Of a stretch of DNA of 38,496 nucleotides, positions 26,656 to 36,065 are shown piece after piece. Position numbers and translations under genes: made by a program. Position 1 is the stretch's first letter, and every line of letters starts with the position of its first letter. The DNA is taken from contig NZ_JADWDC010000048.1 in the NCBI RefSeq assembly GCF_020640915.1, positions 1 to 38,496 on the forward strand, given 5' to 3'. Below the pieces are notes generated by a model. It was not told where the DNA came from. It saw only the letters and a program-made list of their open reading frames with translations, and did no database searches. The stretch is from Waterburya agarophytonicola KI4. GTDB taxonomy: Bacteria > Cyanobacteriota > Cyanobacteriia > Cyanobacteriales > Xenococcaceae.

Positions 26656-27900
26656 TTATTCAATAAATGTTTTTACTCCTCCATCGGGATTTAACAATAG
26701 GCGTATTCTTAGTTTTTTTGGTTGTTCTAAGGGAGAAATAAAAGCTTCGCCTCGAACGGGAATATTAGTTTTGCTTAAATATAATGCAGAGGCTTTCCCG
26801 ATAGGAATTACTCGTTTTATCGAGCCATCTGAATTTAAATATAAGCGATATTCTAAACTCTGTTTTAAATCTTCTGGTGGTTGCCACCTTGATTGGAAAT
26901 AAGCTTTTATTTCTTGCAATGAATTGGGCTTTGATGGGGCTTGATTAGGAACAAGATCATTGCTATTTTTTACTCTATTTAATTCTGCTGAAGAGTCTGC
27001 TAACGAGTTATCTGGCTGAGTTTTTTTTTCGGGAATAATTTCCGTAGTAATTGTAGTCGTAGATTCAGTCGGTTGTTCGATCGCGGGTTTTTCTTGACTC
27101 AAACCCGACTGACGAGTGACTTTTGGTAAAGGATAGTCAGCAGGATCGGGGATGTTTGGCTTTGGTTTGGGAGTATCTACCGCAGGTGGTGGTGGTAATC
27201 TTGTGGTAGATGATAGGGATTCGTTTATTCTAGGTTTGGACGATCCCTTTTTGGGGCTAGAAGGTGCTTGGGGTGCAACAATATCATCAAAGCGATCAAA
27301 ATTCTCGGATGATTCTTGTTTGGGAGAGGAAGCAATGTTTTGCATTGGGGAAGATTTAAGCAAAATCGCCGTAATGCTAACAGCAACTAAAGCTACAGCA
27401 GCTATTCCTCCCCAAAGGGGAATTATTTTTTTGCGTTGAGTTTGTTTTAATTCGGGTAAAGCAGCAATTTGAGTATTATAGGCTTCTAATGCTGTGACTA
27501 AATCAAATAACTGTACTGTACTAAGAGTGATTTTATCTTCAGTACTATCGCTGTTTAAATTACCAAAATATAGTTCGCATTCTGTCAATCCTTTGGTTTG
27601 TAGATAAGGTATTTTCTTACTAAATTTTTTCTGAGATTGTGAAGATATCTTGGAGGTAAAAGAACTACATAAAAAATTAAGCATGTACCCATCTACTGCG
27701 GTTTTTAGTAATTCTAAATTCCAGCGATCGCCTGTAATAGTTACGTCTTTCAAACTGGGTAAGCGAGGATCGTCAAAGCTTAGTTTAAATTTAAAATCCT
27801 TGAGTATATCTTGCTTTGCCCAACGAGAAAGAATAGAATTTTTACCTTTTATTTCTAACGTGCAGGTAGGTGGGGTAAAACGATAAATTGTACTTGTCAT
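26656..27900 (-). CDS. DUF4335 domain membrane protein
   Basis: The 414-aa protein begins with the DUF4335 region (IYRFTPPTCTLEIKGK; CELYFGNL; QLFDLVTALEAYN). A membrane helix at about residues 169-188 (IIPLWGGIAAVALVAVSITA) and a long Pro/Ser-rich linker (190-320) follow. The C-terminal domain holds SRWQPPEDLKQSLEYRLYLN and two similar NPDG/NSDG-type turns, like a TonB or lytic-protein C-terminal fold. That architecture suggests the linker spans the periplasm. It lies 17 nt downstream of the DUF3038 gene, and the two families co-occur in cyanobacteria. Function is unknown. Confidence 0.82.
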   Translation of the reverse strand: MTSTIYRFTPPTCTLEIKGKNSILSRWAKQDILKDFKFKLSFDDPRLPSLKDVTITGDRWNLELLKTAVDGYMLNFLCSSFTSKISSQSQKKFSKKIPYLQTKGLTECELYFGNLNSDSTEDKITLSTVQLFDLVTALEAYNTQIAALPELKQTQRKKIIPLWGGIAAVALVAVSITAILLKSSPMQNIASSPKQESSENFDRFDDIVAPQAPSSPKKGSSKPRINESLSSTTRLPPPPAVDTPKPKPNIPDPADYPLPKVTRQSGLSQEKPAIEQPTESTTTITTEIIPEKKTQPDNSLADSSAELNRVKNSNDLVPNQAPSKPNSLQEIKAYFQSRWQPPEDLKQSLEYRLYLNSDGSIKRVIPIGKASALYLSKTNIPVRGEAFISPLEQPKKLRIRLLLNPDGGVKTFIE

Positions 27901-27917
27901 TATTTTTATATATTTTT

Positions 27918-28511
27918 TTATAAATTGGGCTTTTGGGCTGAATCAAAAATAGCCATCCACAATAAACGATGACCATTTTTACCGCTATAAAATAAAAGAC
28001 TAATCAATAAATTAAAAGCTAATTCAGATAGACTCTCTGATGAAACATTGGAAGCGATCGCGATTCTTTCTTGATAGTAATTAATAAAATTATCAAGATA
28101 ATTACCTAGTAAAGAGGTTTGGTGAGGAGGAATTTTTTGTTCTGTTACTTGTTCCAAAAGACTAACAGCGCGACGTAATAATTCTTGGTGTTTGTTAGCT
28201 AAATGACAAATGATTAACACCAAGGATCTTGCTTCTTCTATATCTAATTTTTTTCTACCACCAGAGCTTTTTCGTTGAGGATTGGAAGATCTTAATCTCC
28301 ATAAGGTTATGCGATCGCGCAATACCGATTCTAAGCCCAGATCTTTGGCTGCCACTAAAATTGTCTCGGAGCTAATATTACCAATCGCTTCTAAGGCTAA
28401 TAAGATTAAATCTAGGTGAGATTTAATATTTTCTAACTGCTTGTCGTTAGTTAATTGAAGCGGGCTTAAATCTTGCCATTTTGATGAATCAGCATTAGTG
28501 TTGGTGGTCAT
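27918..28511 (-). CDS. DUF3038 domain protein
   Basis: The 197-aa soluble, largely helical protein matches DUF3038: HLDLILLALEAIGNISSETI, then LRDRITLWRLRSSNP and EARSLVLIICHLANKHQELL. I start at ATG 28511; a GTG two codons upstream is also possible. It is the first gene of a two-gene unit with the DUF4335 gene. Function is unknown; the constant pairing suggests that the two proteins interact. Confidence 0.82.
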   Translation of the reverse strand: MTTNTNADSSKWQDLSPLQLTNDKQLENIKSHLDLILLALEAIGNISSETILVAAKDLGLESVLRDRITLWRLRSSNPQRKSSGGRKKLDIEEARSLVLIICHLANKHQELLRRAVSLLEQVTEQKIPPHQTSLLGNYLDNFINYYQERIAIASNVSSESLSELAFNLLISLLFYSGKNGHRLLWMAIFDSAQKPNL

Positions 28512-28647
28512 TGGCACGGTCTTAATATTCTTACTAAGGTTATATCTTTACCTAAATATCATCAATATTTACCGATTAATACTGTTTCCAAATCCTGGTT
28601 GTTACCAGCATAATCGATCCTGTATAAAGCTTAATTTTTTATCTAAA

Positions 28648-28896
28648 ATGACTTTTTATCTTTATGGTGCTGGCACATATTGTATTTTTCTAATCTACAG
28701 AATGTTTCAAGATAGCGAATGTTCCAAAACAGATTCTACTTCTTGGCTAATTATTGCGATCGCATCTCTATTCTGGATCTTAGTAATTCCTATATCTCTA
28801 CTAGAATTACAAGCCAAAGCTAAAAATAAAAATACTTATAGTCTTCGAGAAGTAGATCGGCTAGAAAATAGCACTACTCCCCTGACAGATTCTTAA
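28648..28896 (+). CDS. Small two-helix membrane protein
   Basis: The 82-aa product has two hydrophobic segments (FYLYGAGTYCIFLIYRMF and SWLIIAIASLFWILVIPISL) and a short charged tail (KAKNKNTYSLREVDRLE). I begin at the ATG 28648 because the frame upstream (to 28498) is Leu/Ile-rich non-coding-like sequence overlapping the DUF3038 start. The last 23 nt overlap the 3' end of tilS tail-to-tail. I do not recognise a family. Confidence 0.5.
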   Translation: MTFYLYGAGTYCIFLIYRMFQDSECSKTDSTSWLIIAIASLFWILVIPISLLELQAKAKNKNTYSLREVDRLENSTTPLTDS

Positions 28897-29851
28897 AAAC
28901 AATCCATTCTCCAGCAACCTCGGCGATCGCTCCTCCCGGTAAACTAGAAGTACGACTTTTGTTAGGGGCGGTAACAAGACCAACAACAGCTTCGATTTGC
29001 CCAAAATTGGGCTGTTTTGACATGACTAAAGGAAGAAACTGACGAATAGCCCGACGTTGAATAGCTAGGGGCGCATTGCGTAACTCTGAGCGATTCAATT
29101 TATTACTCGAACGTGCTGTTTGTAATAGTTGTTGGGCTTTTTCTTCGAGATATTCTACATCTGCCTTCAACAACTCTGCGGTTTGAGCTAAAGAATTTTC
29201 TACTTGAGGGTTAAAATTATCTTGCAAATATGGAATTAAATCTTTGCGAATTCGATTGCGAGCATACTTATTATTCTCATTAACCACATCATGCCAAATA
29301 GGTAAATCAAATTGCTGGCAGAATTCTAAAGTTTCGTAACGATATATATTTAAAATAGGGCGAACTAAAGCAATTTCATCGGTTAAAAGACGTTTCCAGC
29401 TTAATGCAGCCAATCCGTCTGCTCCCGCACCGCGAATTAAATTATATAAAAAAGTTTCCGCGCGATCGCTCTTAGTATGTCCCGTAACAATATAGGGGAA
29501 TTCTCTTTCTCGCGCAATTTCTACTAGGGCTTGATAACGCCATTTTCTAGCTGCTGCTTCTGTCTCATCGAGCATATTAGCTACTTTTAAATAATATGGC
29601 AGTTGCCAAGATCTTGCAACTGATGATACTCTTTCAGCAATTCCTACATCTGTTGACCACTGATGATCGCAATGAGCAATTGCAATTTGCCAATTCCATT
29701 TAGAACTCAAATCTAATAATAACTTACCCAAACAAAGAGAATCTTGTCCTCCAGATACTGCTACTAAAATCTTCGCTCCTGGTGGTAATAGAGATCTCCC
29801 GCAGCGTAATGTTTGATGTAATTTACTGTGTAGTGGCGTCCAATAAGTCAT
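28874..29851 (-). CDS. tilS: tRNA(Ile)-lysidine synthase
   Basis: The 325-aa enzyme modifies C34 of the minor tRNA-Ile (CAU) to lysidine so that it reads AUA. The N-terminal PP-loop VAVSGGQDSLCLGKLLLDL and the downstream IAHCDHQW, YIVTGHTKSDRAETFLYNLI and RGAGADGLAAL motifs are diagnostic. The C-terminal domain is short, as in cyanobacteria. Transcription is on its own, divergent from the response-regulator gene. Confidence 0.95.
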   Translation of the reverse strand: MTYWTPLHSKLHQTLRCGRSLLPPGAKILVAVSGGQDSLCLGKLLLDLSSKWNWQIAIAHCDHQWSTDVGIAERVSSVARSWQLPYYLKVANMLDETEAAARKWRYQALVEIAREREFPYIVTGHTKSDRAETFLYNLIRGAGADGLAALSWKRLLTDEIALVRPILNIYRYETLEFCQQFDLPIWHDVVNENNKYARNRIRKDLIPYLQDNFNPQVENSLAQTAELLKADVEYLEEKAQQLLQTARSSNKLNRSELRNAPLAIQRRAIRQFLPLVMSKQPNFGQIEAVVGLVTAPNKSRTSSLPGGAIAEVAGEWIVFKNLSGE

Positions 29852-30109
29852 CGATTAACTATTAGTTATTAGTGGTCTTTACGTAATTTCACTGATCGAA
29901 AAGATAAATAAAATCTATATACTATATCTATATGAAGAAAGACTTAATAAAGGAATGAAGATTTAGTAAAGGAATTTACAATTAAAAAAATCATAAGTAA
30001 TTATATATAAGTATATATAAGTAATAACTAGTACCGAGTAAATACTTTTGTATCTTCCGCGTCTAGTAAATATATTATTTAATTTTGCTACTAATTTAAT
30101 TTAATTTAT

Positions 30110-31129
30110 ATGATTCGTATTTTACTAGTTGATGACCAAAAAATGGTTAGAGAAGCACTCAAAGTTGCTTTAGAACCAGAACAAGATCTAGAAATTGTGG
30201 GTACTGCTAGCAACGGTATTGCAGCTATCAAACAAGTAGAGCAACTTCAGCCAGATGTTGTAGTAATGAATATGGAAATGCCTGGTTTAGATGGAGCAGG
30301 TGCTACTCAACAAATTGCTAATCAATTTACTAAAACTAAAGTTTTAATTCTGACTTCCTACGATAGTGATGAATATGTTATCAAATCTTTAGCCATGGGG
30401 GCGAAAGGTTATCTTTTAAAAGATTCAGGTACTAAAGATATTGCAGGAGCGATTCGCAACATCAATAAAGGATATACTCAAATATCTCCAGGTTTATTAG
30501 ACAAATTATTAGTTTATACTGACTCGGGGGTAGTTCTGAGTAAGATGCAGGGAACGGTATACCGCCGTTTACCAAACAATTCTCAACCCGATCGCAGTAC
30601 TTTTAAACCTCAGCGTACTATTTCCAGTTTGCAGCTTATCTCTCGTCAGCAACAAGAAGAAATTGTCAAATTACGTCGCAATTTGGATAATAGCCAACAA
30701 GAACTACCCAAAATTAAAAAGAGTATTTCTACTATTAATAAATCTATGTGGGTAATGATATTAAGCTGGGTGGTATCTCTACCATTAGTTGTTTTTTGTT
30801 TGTACACTCTCTACAATAAAACTAATAGTATTAGAGCAAGCATGATTCCCAATGAAAGAATCGGTTTAAATGGTGAATTTAGCTTAAGTGGTATTGCGGA
30901 AAGAGTTGCTAAGGAATTCAAGCAAGATCCAGCTCTTGCAGGTATATCTACTATTTATATCGCCCAAGAAGATGATGCTATTATCCTTACAGGTAAGATA
31001 TCAGATCCAGATCTTCTCAGACGCATGGAAAATTTGGCGATGGAAGTAACAGGAGTTAAAAAAGTATATAGCAGCCAGGTTGCGATCGGATCTAGAAGAC
31101 AAAAGGATCTCTTAGAAGCCCAGAATTAA
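30110..31129 (+). CDS. Degenerate receiver-domain protein with membrane helix and BON-like domain
   Basis: The 339-aa protein starts with a NarL-type receiver domain (residues 1-120). The acidic pair (Asp8, Asp9), Thr82 and Lys104 are kept, but the phospho-acceptor position reads MNMEMPG with Asn54 instead of Asp. After a linker with a coiled-coil-like stretch (about 175-205), a membrane helix follows (about 206-228, WVMILSWVVSLPLVVFCLY). The C-terminal region (about 240-325) looks like a BON domain (AERVAKEFKQDP, then IILTGKISDPDLLRRMENLA). There is no DNA-binding domain. It may sense or hold something at the membrane independently of phosphorylation. The phosphoesterase gene starts 50 nt downstream. 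Confidence 0.8.
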   Translation: MIRILLVDDQKMVREALKVALEPEQDLEIVGTASNGIAAIKQVEQLQPDVVVMNMEMPGLDGAGATQQIANQFTKTKVLILTSYDSDEYVIKSLAMGAKGYLLKDSGTKDIAGAIRNINKGYTQISPGLLDKLLVYTDSGVVLSKMQGTVYRRLPNNSQPDRSTFKPQRTISSLQLISRQQQEEIVKLRRNLDNSQQELPKIKKSISTINKSMWVMILSWVVSLPLVVFCLYTLYNKTNSIRASMIPNERIGLNGEFSLSGIAERVAKEFKQDPALAGISTIYIAQEDDAIILTGKISDPDLLRRMENLAMEVTGVKKVYSSQVAIGSRRQKDLLEAQN

Positions 31130-31179
31130 CATATAGGAATCTACTTAAAATAGTTAACTGAAAAACTAGAGATTTTAAT

Positions 31180-32241
31180 ATGTTTAATCGGCAAAAATTT
31201 ATTCAGTTAATATTACTTAGCTCGATCTTTAGCTTCTGTGTGACTTGCAAAATTGGGAATCAAAGTATTTCTACTTCCCTAAAAAACCTCCCCGATCGCC
31301 TATACATACCACCCCGCCAAGATTTTAGAATTGCTGTAATTAGCGATCTCAATAGTCAATATGGATCGACAGAATATGAGCCAGAAGTAAAACAAGCGAT
31401 CGCTTTAATGTCTCAATGGCAACCCGATCTAGTTTTATGCGGTGGAGATGCGATCGCAGGACAAAAAGCTTCTCTGACTAAGTCACAGATTAATGCCATG
31501 TGGCAAGGATTCGATCGCTATATTGCTGCACCTCTACGACAGCAGCAGATACCCTTCGGCTTCACTATTGGCAATCACGATGGTTCGGGAGCAATCAAAG
31601 ACAAAACCTTGGTATTTGCAGCAGAAAGAGAACTAGCTAAAGCTTACTGGAACGAGCATCAAGCAGAATTAGGCTTAGATTTTATAGATCGAACCAATTT
31701 TCCCTTCTATTATAGTTTTCAACAAAGTGGTATATTCTTTTTAGTATGGGACGCCTCTACCCACAAGATCTCAAAACAGCAACTAGAGTGGGTCAAGGAA
31801 ACTTTAGATAGGGATCTCGCCCAACAAGCCAAAACTAGAATTGCCATCGGACACCTGCCTTTATATCCCGTTGCAGCAGCTAAAAACAAACCAGGGGAAT
31901 ATTTAGCAGGGGCAGAAGAATTGCGATCTCTCCTCGAACGAAATCAAGTAAAAGTTTATATTAGCGGACACCATCACGTTTATTATCCTGGTAAAAAAGG
32001 CGATTTAGAATTACTCCACGCGGGGGCATTAGGACAAGGCGCAAGACAGTTACTTGGCAGTGATTTGCTACCCTATCCTACTGTGACTATAATCGATATT
32101 GAAAAGGCTACATCTAAACTTACTTACACTACTTATAATGCCAAAACTTGGGAATTAATAACTTTAGAACAATTACCGCCTTCTATTACAGGAGAACATG
32201 GCACTATTTTAAGACAGGATTTATCAAGTAATAATTTCTAA
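31180..32241 (+). CDS. Exported calcineurin-like phosphoesterase
   Basis: The 353-aa protein has an N-terminal hydrophobic export segment (residues 8-24; CVTCK is not a clean lipobox). The metallophosphoesterase motifs are RIAVISDLNSQYG, LVLCGGDAIAG, FTIGNHDGSG, IAIGHLPLYP and YISGHHHVYYP. The first motif is D-x-N instead of D-x-H, so metal binding at one ligand may differ. Substrate is unknown. It follows the receiver/BON gene by 50 nt and overlaps the cutA stop codon by 4 nt tail-to-tail. Confidence 0.83.
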   Translation: MFNRQKFIQLILLSSIFSFCVTCKIGNQSISTSLKNLPDRLYIPPRQDFRIAVISDLNSQYGSTEYEPEVKQAIALMSQWQPDLVLCGGDAIAGQKASLTKSQINAMWQGFDRYIAAPLRQQQIPFGFTIGNHDGSGAIKDKTLVFAAERELAKAYWNEHQAELGLDFIDRTNFPFYYSFQQSGIFFLVWDASTHKISKQQLEWVKETLDRDLAQQAKTRIAIGHLPLYPVAAAKNKPGEYLAGAEELRSLLERNQVKVYISGHHHVYYPGKKGDLELLHAGALGQGARQLLGSDLLPYPTVTIIDIEKATSKLTYTTYNAKTWELITLEQLPPSITGEHGTILRQDLSSNNF

Positions 32242-32576
32242 TTTTCTTGGGTATTTTCCCCAATCCAATTTAGATAAGCTGATGAACCAGCCAGCATCGG
32301 TAAAGCAATAATTTCTGGGACATCATAGCTGTGAAGTAGCTTAATTTGTTCGGCTAACTGAGGAAAGAGACTGAAGCGAGTTTTGATCGTTAATTGCCAT
32401 TCGCGATCGCAGTTTATTTTTTCCGACCAAGTATAAAAAGAATCGATCACATTCATGTTGATGCAAGCGGCTAGTTTCTCTGTAAGTAATGTGTGGGCTA
32501 TTTTTTTTCCTTCTGATTCAGAACTAACCGTAACCATCACCAAGCAATAGGAAGAGCCATCTTGTATGGTGGTCAT
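32238..32576 (-). CDS. cutA: CutA-type divalent cation tolerance protein
   Basis: The 112-aa protein has the CutA trimer pattern: VMVTVSSESEGKKIAHTLL, EKLAACINMNVIDSFYTW, EWQLTIKTRFSLFPQL and HSYDVPEIIALPM. CutA proteins bind divalent metals and are very stable trimers; the physiological role is unsettled. It stands alone and converges with the phosphoesterase gene. Confidence 0.92.
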   Translation of the reverse strand: MTTIQDGSSYCLVMVTVSSESEGKKIAHTLLTEKLAACINMNVIDSFYTWSEKINCDREWQLTIKTRFSLFPQLAEQIKLLHSYDVPEIIALPMLAGSSAYLNWIGENTQEN

Positions 32577-32805
32577 AAATTTAATTAAGTAGAATCTACT
32601 TGCTGCTGTTTGAATTTATTTTACTAAGATCTTGTACGTCTTATATAAAAATTCAGTTTAATAATTAATAATCTAGGGGGATTGGTTTACAAATGATAAT
32701 AATTCCTATTTGTGAATCGACTCTGTAAATAGCGAAAACTAATGTTGAGATTGGTTTTTCAGTCAAAATTTTTCTATCATGATCCTAGGGGGATAATTAA
32801 TACCT

Positions 32806-34710
32806 ATGACTGCACTGACTGAAAATACACCGCTACTAAAACAACCAGAACGCCTCGAAACCCGCCTCAAAGAGATTCCCCCCGAACCTGGGGTTTATTT
32901 TATGCGCTCGGGGAATGGAGATATCTTATATATTGGCAAGTCCAAAAAATTGCGATCGCGAGTCCGTTCTTATTTTAGAGATTCCCAGAAATTAAGCGAT
33001 CGCATTGCTATGATGGTACGTCAGGTAACGGAAATTGAATTTATTGTTACCGACACCGAAGCAGAGGCTTTGGCATTAGAAGCAAACTTAATTAAAAAAC
33101 ACCAGCCTTACTATAATGTAATGCTCAAGGATGATAAAAAATATCCTTATGTGTGCATTACTTGGTCGGAAGACTATCCCCGTATTTTTATTACTCGCAA
33201 ACGTAGGGCGACTAAAAAACGCGATCGCTATTATGGTCCTTATGTCGATACCAGTCTGTTGCGCTACACTCTTCATACAATCAAGGGAGTATTTCCTCTA
33301 CGCCAGCGTCGCAAGCCTTTATTCAAAGATCGCCCCTGTCTCAACTACGATATAGGTAAATGCCCTGGGGTATGTCAGTCTTTAGTTACTCCCGAAGACT
33401 ATAAGCAAATCGTTAATAAAGTGGCGATGGTATTCCAGGGTAGGACGGACGAACTAATAAACACTCTGCAATCTCAGATGGAGAAAGCAGGGGAGAGATT
33501 AGATTTTGAAAAAGCTGCCCAATATCGCGATCGAATTAAAGCCCTGTATAGCTTAAATGCCGATCAAAAAGTATCCCTACCCGATGATACCGTATCCCGC
33601 GATGCGATCGCTCTAGCTGCGGATGACAAACACTGTTGCATCCAGCTATTTCAAATTCGCGCGGGGAAACTCGTCGGGCGTCTGGGGTTCTTTGCTGATG
33701 CGGGTTTTGGTACCCCTGGGGCGATCTTGCAGAAGGTATTAGAAGAACACTATTCCACCGTTGAAGCCGTGGAAATTCCTACCGAAATACTGGTACAGCA
33801 TGAATTACCAGAAGGGGAAATATTAACCCAGTGGTTGACCAAGGAAAAGGCGAAAAAAGTTACTTTAGTTAACCCCCAAAGACAGATCAAAGCCGAACTT
33901 ATCGAAATGGTGGAACGCAATGCCAATTATGAATTAGAACGAACTCAACGAGTAAGCGATCGCAATAATACCGCATTGCAAGATTTAGCAGCTATTTTGG
34001 ATTTACCAGAAGTACCCAAACGTATTGAAGGCTATGATATATCCCACATTCAGGGTTCAAACGCGGTCGCTTCTCAGGTAGTCTTTGTCGATGGTGTCCC
34101 CGCCAAACAACATTATCGTCATTATAAAATCAAAAACCCCGATGTTCAAATAGGTCATTCAGATGACTTTGCTAGTATGGCAGAAGTTATCGGTCGTCGT
34201 TTTCGTAGATATAAAAATCCTCTCCTCCAGTCCCTCAGCAACGAGGAGATGGGAGTGGAAAAAAGTCATGATTTTCCCGATTTGGTGATGATTGATGGTG
34301 GTAAGGGACAACTATCTGCTGTGGTTAAAGCATTGCAAGAAATGAACTTATTAGATGCAGTAAAAGTAGTCAGTCTGGCGAAAAAACGGGAAGAAATATT
34401 TTTACCAGGAGAATCCAAACCATTAGATACCGATCCAGAACAACCAGGGGTTCAATTATTAAGAGGAGTGCGAGATGAATCCCACCGTTTTGCCGTTAGC
34501 TTCCACCGCCAACAACGACTCAAAAGTAGTAGGCGATCGCGTTTGGAAGAGATTCCAGGTTTAGGTTTCCATCGTCAAAAACAACTCTTAGCTCACTTTC
34601 ATTCGATTGACTATATCCGCGAAGCAGATGTGCAGAAGTTAACCGAAGTTTCGGGTATTGGCGAAGCTTTAGCAGGGGAGATTTATAATTACTTTCATCC
34701 GAATAACTAA
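32806..34710 (+). CDS. uvrC: Excinuclease ABC subunit C
   Basis: The 634-aa nucleotide-excision-repair nuclease has an N-terminal GIY-YIG domain ([20 protein letters not shown], residues 25-105). A UVR helix pair ([19 protein letters not shown]), the RNase H-like endonuclease half ([31 protein letters not shown]) and C-terminal helix-hairpin-helix motifs ([31 protein letters not shown]) complete it. It makes both incisions after UvrAB load. An AGGGGG-type ribosome-binding site sits about 10 nt before the ATG. Length and motifs are complete. Confidence 0.97.
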   Translation: MTALTENTPLLKQPERLETRLKEIPPEPGVYFMRSGNGDILYIGKSKKLRSRVRSYFRDSQKLSDRIAMMVRQVTEIEFIVTDTEAEALALEANLIKKHQPYYNVMLKDDKKYPYVCITWSEDYPRIFITRKRRATKKRDRYYGPYVDTSLLRYTLHTIKGVFPLRQRRKPLFKDRPCLNYDIGKCPGVCQSLVTPEDYKQIVNKVAMVFQGRTDELINTLQSQMEKAGERLDFEKAAQYRDRIKALYSLNADQKVSLPDDTVSRDAIALAADDKHCCIQLFQIRAGKLVGRLGFFADAGFGTPGAILQKVLEEHYSTVEAVEIPTEILVQHELPEGEILTQWLTKEKAKKVTLVNPQRQIKAELIEMVERNANYELERTQRVSDRNNTALQDLAAILDLPEVPKRIEGYDISHIQGSNAVASQVVFVDGVPAKQHYRHYKIKNPDVQIGHSDDFASMAEVIGRRFRRYKNPLLQSLSNEEMGVEKSHDFPDLVMIDGGKGQLSAVVKALQEMNLLDAVKVVSLAKKREEIFLPGESKPLDTDPEQPGVQLLRGVRDESHRFAVSFHRQQRLKSSRRSRLEEIPGLGFHRQKQLLAHFHSIDYIREADVQKLTEVSGIGEALAGEIYNYFHPNN

Positions 34711-35041
34711 CAATTAATAGAAAAGAAAAATATACTTGAATGTTCAAACTCACTCCAAAAAAGCGATTATCTGCGATCGCTAAAACCTGCATTAACAAAT
34801 AAGTTCCTACGCAGAATTAACTCTACCGCCGTATCCCCGATAATCTGGCGATACGGCGATCGCCACCTAAAATTAATACCTAAAATTAATTATTACGATT
34901 ATTTATAGACAATAGAATTATGGACACAATATTCACAAAAAAATAACCAGATAAGCCGTAAAATAAACATCGTGTTAAGCTTAGAAGTTATATCTTCCAT
35001 CTACCAAAAGTCGAGCGAGTATTGTTGAGGAGTTGTATTTC
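34711..35041. other. Gene-free stretch before the kinase operon
   Basis: No open frame or RNA gene is visible. It holds the hairpin at 34827-34858, a 13-bp tandem duplication (34865-34877 and 34878-34890, ACCTAAAATTAAT) and, at its end, the GAGGAG ribosome-binding site at 35027-35032 that favours the ATG start at 35042. Confidence 0.6.
34827..34858 (+). terminator. Hairpin downstream of uvrC
   Basis: CGCCGTATC (34827-34835) pairs exactly with GATACGGCG (34850-34858) around a 14-nt loop; HIP1 (GCGATCGC) follows at once. There is no T-run, so it may be a processing or regulatory hairpin rather than a terminator. Confidence 0.4.
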
Positions 35042-36061
35042 ATGGATGTGTCTACCAGGGTCAACGGAGTTTTAAGTCCTGGTGCTTGTCTGGCAAGTGG
35101 CGAATACAGAATTGACCAACCACTTGGTCAGGGGGGTTTTGGGATTACTTATCAGGGATTAGATATTAGACTCAATCGTCCTGTAGCTGTGAAAGAGTTT
35201 TTCCCTGAGGGTTGCTGGCGAGAAGGTGCAACAGTTGTTTCTGCGGGAAGATGGAATTCTGATACTTATAGCAATGCCAAACAAAAGTTTCTTTTGGAAG
35301 GTCAAACATTAGGACAGTTCAATCATCCTGGTATCGTTCGAGTTTTCTACTATTTTGAGGAAAACAATACGGCATATATGGTGATGGAATATCTCCGCGG
35401 TAAGACTTTGGCAGAAATCCTCAAACAACGTAAAGGAAAGTTAGCCGAGGCAGAAGCTCTGGCATATATAGGACAGGTAGGAAAAGCTTTATCAGTATTG
35501 CACTCTTCGCAGTTTTTGCATCGAGATATTAAGCCCGACAATATTATGCTGGCAGATGATGGCAGGATTGTATTGATTGATTTTGGTGCAGCCAGAGACT
35601 TTACTACTAATAGCACGACTAGATATACAACTATGTTGACCCCAGGCTATGCTCCTTTAGAACAATATGGGCGCGCCTTAAAATACGGGGCTTTTACTGA
35701 TATTTATGCTCTTGGTTCAACTTTATATCATTTATTGACAGGCAAAGCTCCAGTATCGGCAATCGAACGAGCAGCAGGAGTCGAATTAAAAACCGTCAGA
35801 CAGCTAAATCCTCGGGTTAGTAGCTGGGTTAGCGATGCAATCGATTTAGCAATGATTATGGATGTCAATGAGAGATTGCAATCGGTCGCAGAATTTTTAG
35901 ACTTGCTTCATTTAGATTCAACTGAGCTACCAACTCCAGATATTACAGACGTTGCTCCTGGTTTTTGTAGTTCGGCAACCGATCCTTGGAATGTTTTTGG
36001 ACGAGGGACGACTAACTCTCGTCCCCAGTCTTCTAATAATAGTAACAAGGGATGGTTCTAA
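35042..36061 (+). CDS. Ser/Thr protein kinase (Hanks type), first gene of a three-gene operon
   Basis: The 339-aa protein is mostly a kinase domain: PLGQGGFGITYQGLD (Gly loop), VAVKEFFPEG with the catalytic Lys, the hinge VMEYLRGKTL, HRDIKPDNIML, LIDFGAARDF (DFG) and TPGYAPLEQYG (APE-like). All catalytic residues are present, so it should be active. No membrane helix or sensor domain follows; the tail (about 295-339) is Ser/Asn-rich and ends GWF. I start at ATG 35042 because GAGGAG lies about 9 nt upstream; a TTG 9 nt further up is less likely. The next gene starts 4 nt after the stop codon. Confidence 0.92.
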   Translation: MDVSTRVNGVLSPGACLASGEYRIDQPLGQGGFGITYQGLDIRLNRPVAVKEFFPEGCWREGATVVSAGRWNSDTYSNAKQKFLLEGQTLGQFNHPGIVRVFYYFEENNTAYMVMEYLRGKTLAEILKQRKGKLAEAEALAYIGQVGKALSVLHSSQFLHRDIKPDNIMLADDGRIVLIDFGAARDFTTNSTTRYTTMLTPGYAPLEQYGRALKYGAFTDIYALGSTLYHLLTGKAPVSAIERAAGVELKTVRQLNPRVSSWVSDAIDLAMIMDVNERLQSVAEFLDLLHLDSTELPTPDITDVAPGFCSSATDPWNVFGRGTTNSRPQSSNNSNKGWF

Positions 36062-36065
36062 ATAA

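Noticed and set aside
28498-28647. 50-residue N-terminal extension of the small membrane protein at 28648
   Set aside because: It overlaps the DUF3038 start antisense and looks like AT-rich non-coding sequence; a clean ATG lies at 28648.
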